From Bacillota bacterium (GTDB lineage Bacteria > Bacillota > Sulfobacillia > JAJZYS01 > JAJYTV01): DNA of 7,012 nucleotides. This document shows positions 5,964-7,012 of this stretch, in pieces; positions within the stretch are counted from its first letter, which is position 1; every line of letters begins with the position of its first letter. The notes under the pieces were generated by a model. That model was not told the origin of the DNA, did not search any database, and saw nothing but the letters and a program-made list of their open reading frames with translations. The DNA is taken from the NCBI GenBank assembly GCA_021792885.1, contig JAJYTV010000090.1, positions 1 to 7,012 of the forward strand, written 5' to 3'. The translations under genes were made by a program, and so were the position numbers.

Positions 5964-7012
5964 GCGGACGCATGCTCCTGCGCCGCGCCATGCGGCAGGG
6001 CCAAGAGCAGCACGATCGCCGCGAGCGCCGCGAGCAGCGCGGCGTAGCCGTAGGCGTAGCCCGCACCGAGGCTGTAGAGCAGGCCGAGCGCGATGTTCGC
6101 GACGAAGAGTCCGATCGATCGGGCGGCCGAGAGGGCGCCGAAGCCGCGCCCCGCGTAGCCCGCGCGCGTCAGCATGCCCACGAGCGACGGCTCGAGCGTC
6201 TCGACGACCCCGAGCGCGAAGCCGAGCACCGCGACGCCGAGGAATAGGAGCGCGTCCGGCGCCTTGAGCGCGTACGCGAGCGCGAGCAGCAGCGAACCGG
6301 CGCAGGCGGCGGCGTAGCCGAGCAGAGCGAGGTTTCGGAATCTTCGCCGCAGCGTCGTCCCGAGCCGCGCGCCAAGGGAGAGTCCCGTGAGCGCCGAGAC
6401 GCCCTGCAGGACGAGGAACGCGACGATCCCGAGCGCGCTCTGCCCCGTGCCTTGGGCGACGGTGAGCACGGGGAAGCCGACGCTGTAGGAGCTGAGCCCG
6501 TAGAGGGCCGCCGCGAGCAGGAGGCTGCGCATCCCCGTCGCCGGCCGCGGCGCTGCGGCCTCCGGTGCGGGACGCTCCTTCGGGGCGTCCTTGATGCGGT
6601 AGCGCGACAGCGCGATCGTCGAGGCGACGAGCGGCAGCGCGGTCAGGAGGAAGACCCAGCGCCAGGCGACGTGCAGGAGCACCATCACCAGCACGAAGGC
6701 CGCCGCCAGCATGCCCCCGCCGACGTCGAGCCCGTGCAGAAAGCCGAAGGCAGCTCCCTGGTCGCGGCTCTCGACCACGCGCGTCAGCATGACGCGCCGT
6801 GAGGGTGTGCGCAGGTTGCGCGCCCACCAGCCGAGCGTCAGGAGCGAGACGGCCGACACCGGCGCGGCGACCACTGCGGAGAGCGAGAGCAGCGGGATGA
6901 AGCTGTTGCCCCAGAGCGCGACGCGCCGGTGCCCGGCGCGGTCCCCGAGGCGCCCGCCGACGTACGCGGCGAGCGACCCGCCGCCGTATGCGACGGCGGT
7001 CGCGAGGCCGAA
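5960..7012 (-). CDS. Major facilitator superfamily transporter (N-terminus beyond window edge)
   Basis: The minus-strand frame is open from the right window edge (7012) to the TGA at 5962-5960, giving 350 visible residues. It is a multi-pass inner-membrane permease. The start of the visible part carries MFS motif A between helices 2 and 3, GGRLGDRAGHRR (19-30), so only about 50 N-terminal residues (helix 1 and part of helix 2) are missing. WWARNLRTPSRR (62-73) and GAAFGFLHGLDVGGGMLAA match a drug-resistance-like MFS subgroup with an RTP motif after helix 4. A hydrophilic Pro/Ala/Glu-rich loop (RIKDAPKERPAPEAAAP) separates the two six-helix halves, and GARLGTTLRRRF is the second-half counterpart of motif A. 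The GTG at 6874 is internal, not the start. Substrate cannot be told. The gene is translationally coupled to the downstream HAD gene by an ATGA overlap. Confidence 0.92.
   Translation of the reverse strand, partial: FGLATAVAYGGGSLAAYVGGRLGDRAGHRRVALWGNSFIPLLSLSAVVAAPVSAVSLLTLGWWARNLRTPSRRVMLTRVVESRDQGAAFGFLHGLDVGGGMLAAAFVLVMVLLHVAWRWVFLLTALPLVASTIALSRYRIKDAPKERPAPEAAAPRPATGMRSLLLAAALYGLSSYSVGFPVLTVAQGTGQSALGIVAFLVLQGVSALTGLSLGARLGTTLRRRFRNLALLGYAAACAGSLLLALAYALKAPDALLFLGVAVLGFALGVVETLEPSLVGMLTRAGYAGRGFGALSAARSIGLFVANIALGLLYSLGAGYAYGYAALLAALAAIVLLLALPHGAAQEHASA

Noticed and set aside
5133..6047. 304-codon plus-strand frame across the HAD gene
   Set aside because: It overlaps the deacylase end and the HAD gene antisense, has shadow-like composition and shows no domain.
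6111..6122. 12-base palindrome CCGATCGATCGG
   Set aside because: It lies inside the transporter coding region at an Arg-Ser-Ile-Gly stretch and is explained by codon use; no flanking regulatory context.
5253..6827. 524-codon minus-strand frame that could suggest a large fusion with the HAD domain
   Set aside because: Only the part after ATG 5963 is HAD-like. The upstream part overlaps the transporter in another frame and is low-complexity Arg/Ala sequence; the ATGA overlap gives the true HAD start.
1..7012. Defence island, prophage, CRISPR or secondary-metabolite cluster
   Set aside because: All seven genes belong to common housekeeping or widespread families; no integrase, transposase, direct repeat array, tRNA or biosynthetic enzyme was seen.

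Overview
This window is a GC-rich bacterial chromosomal segment (roughly 70 % G+C by eye, not counted). It holds seven protein-coding genes packed end to end and shows no RNA gene, insertion sequence, CRISPR array or long repeat. The best taxonomic clues are a small TIGR04086/YrzE-type four-helix membrane protein, an exonuclease-helicase DinG fusion and a PG-binding/LysM wall protein. Together they point to a high-GC Bacillota-like organism, but this is inference and no marker gene is present to confirm it.

Left part, plus strand (1-5256). The window opens inside a histidine-phosphatase gene whose start is off the left edge. It runs straight into a large dinG-type gene encoding a DEDDh exonuclease fused to an XPD/DinG helicase with four iron-sulfur cysteines. 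Next are a 122-residue membrane protein, a secreted or anchored peptidoglycan-binding protein (two PG_binding_1 domains, one LysM, a Ser/Gly linker and an unassigned C-terminal domain), and a YbaK/EbsC-type aminoacyl-tRNA deacylase. Gaps are 44-51 bases and nothing that looks like an intrinsic terminator was seen, so co-transcription is possible. The functions are otherwise unrelated housekeeping.

Right part, minus strand (5253-7012). A major-facilitator transporter, cut by the right edge, is followed by a HAD-family phosphatase whose ATG overlaps the transporter stop in an ATGA, so these two are an operon. The HAD gene converges on the deacylase gene and their stop codons share one CTAG.

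Most of the window is ordinary. The parts worth a second look are the start of dinG (no good in-frame ATG/GTG/TTG where homology begins, but an ATT behind a strong Shine-Dalgarno and an ATG one base out of frame), a perfect 12-bp inverted repeat that encloses the ribosome binding site and TTG start of the wall protein, the C-terminal domain of that protein, and DinG keeping both its nuclease and Fe-S motifs. I see no convincing previously undescribed multi-gene system. No stretch over 300 bases lacks a gene.
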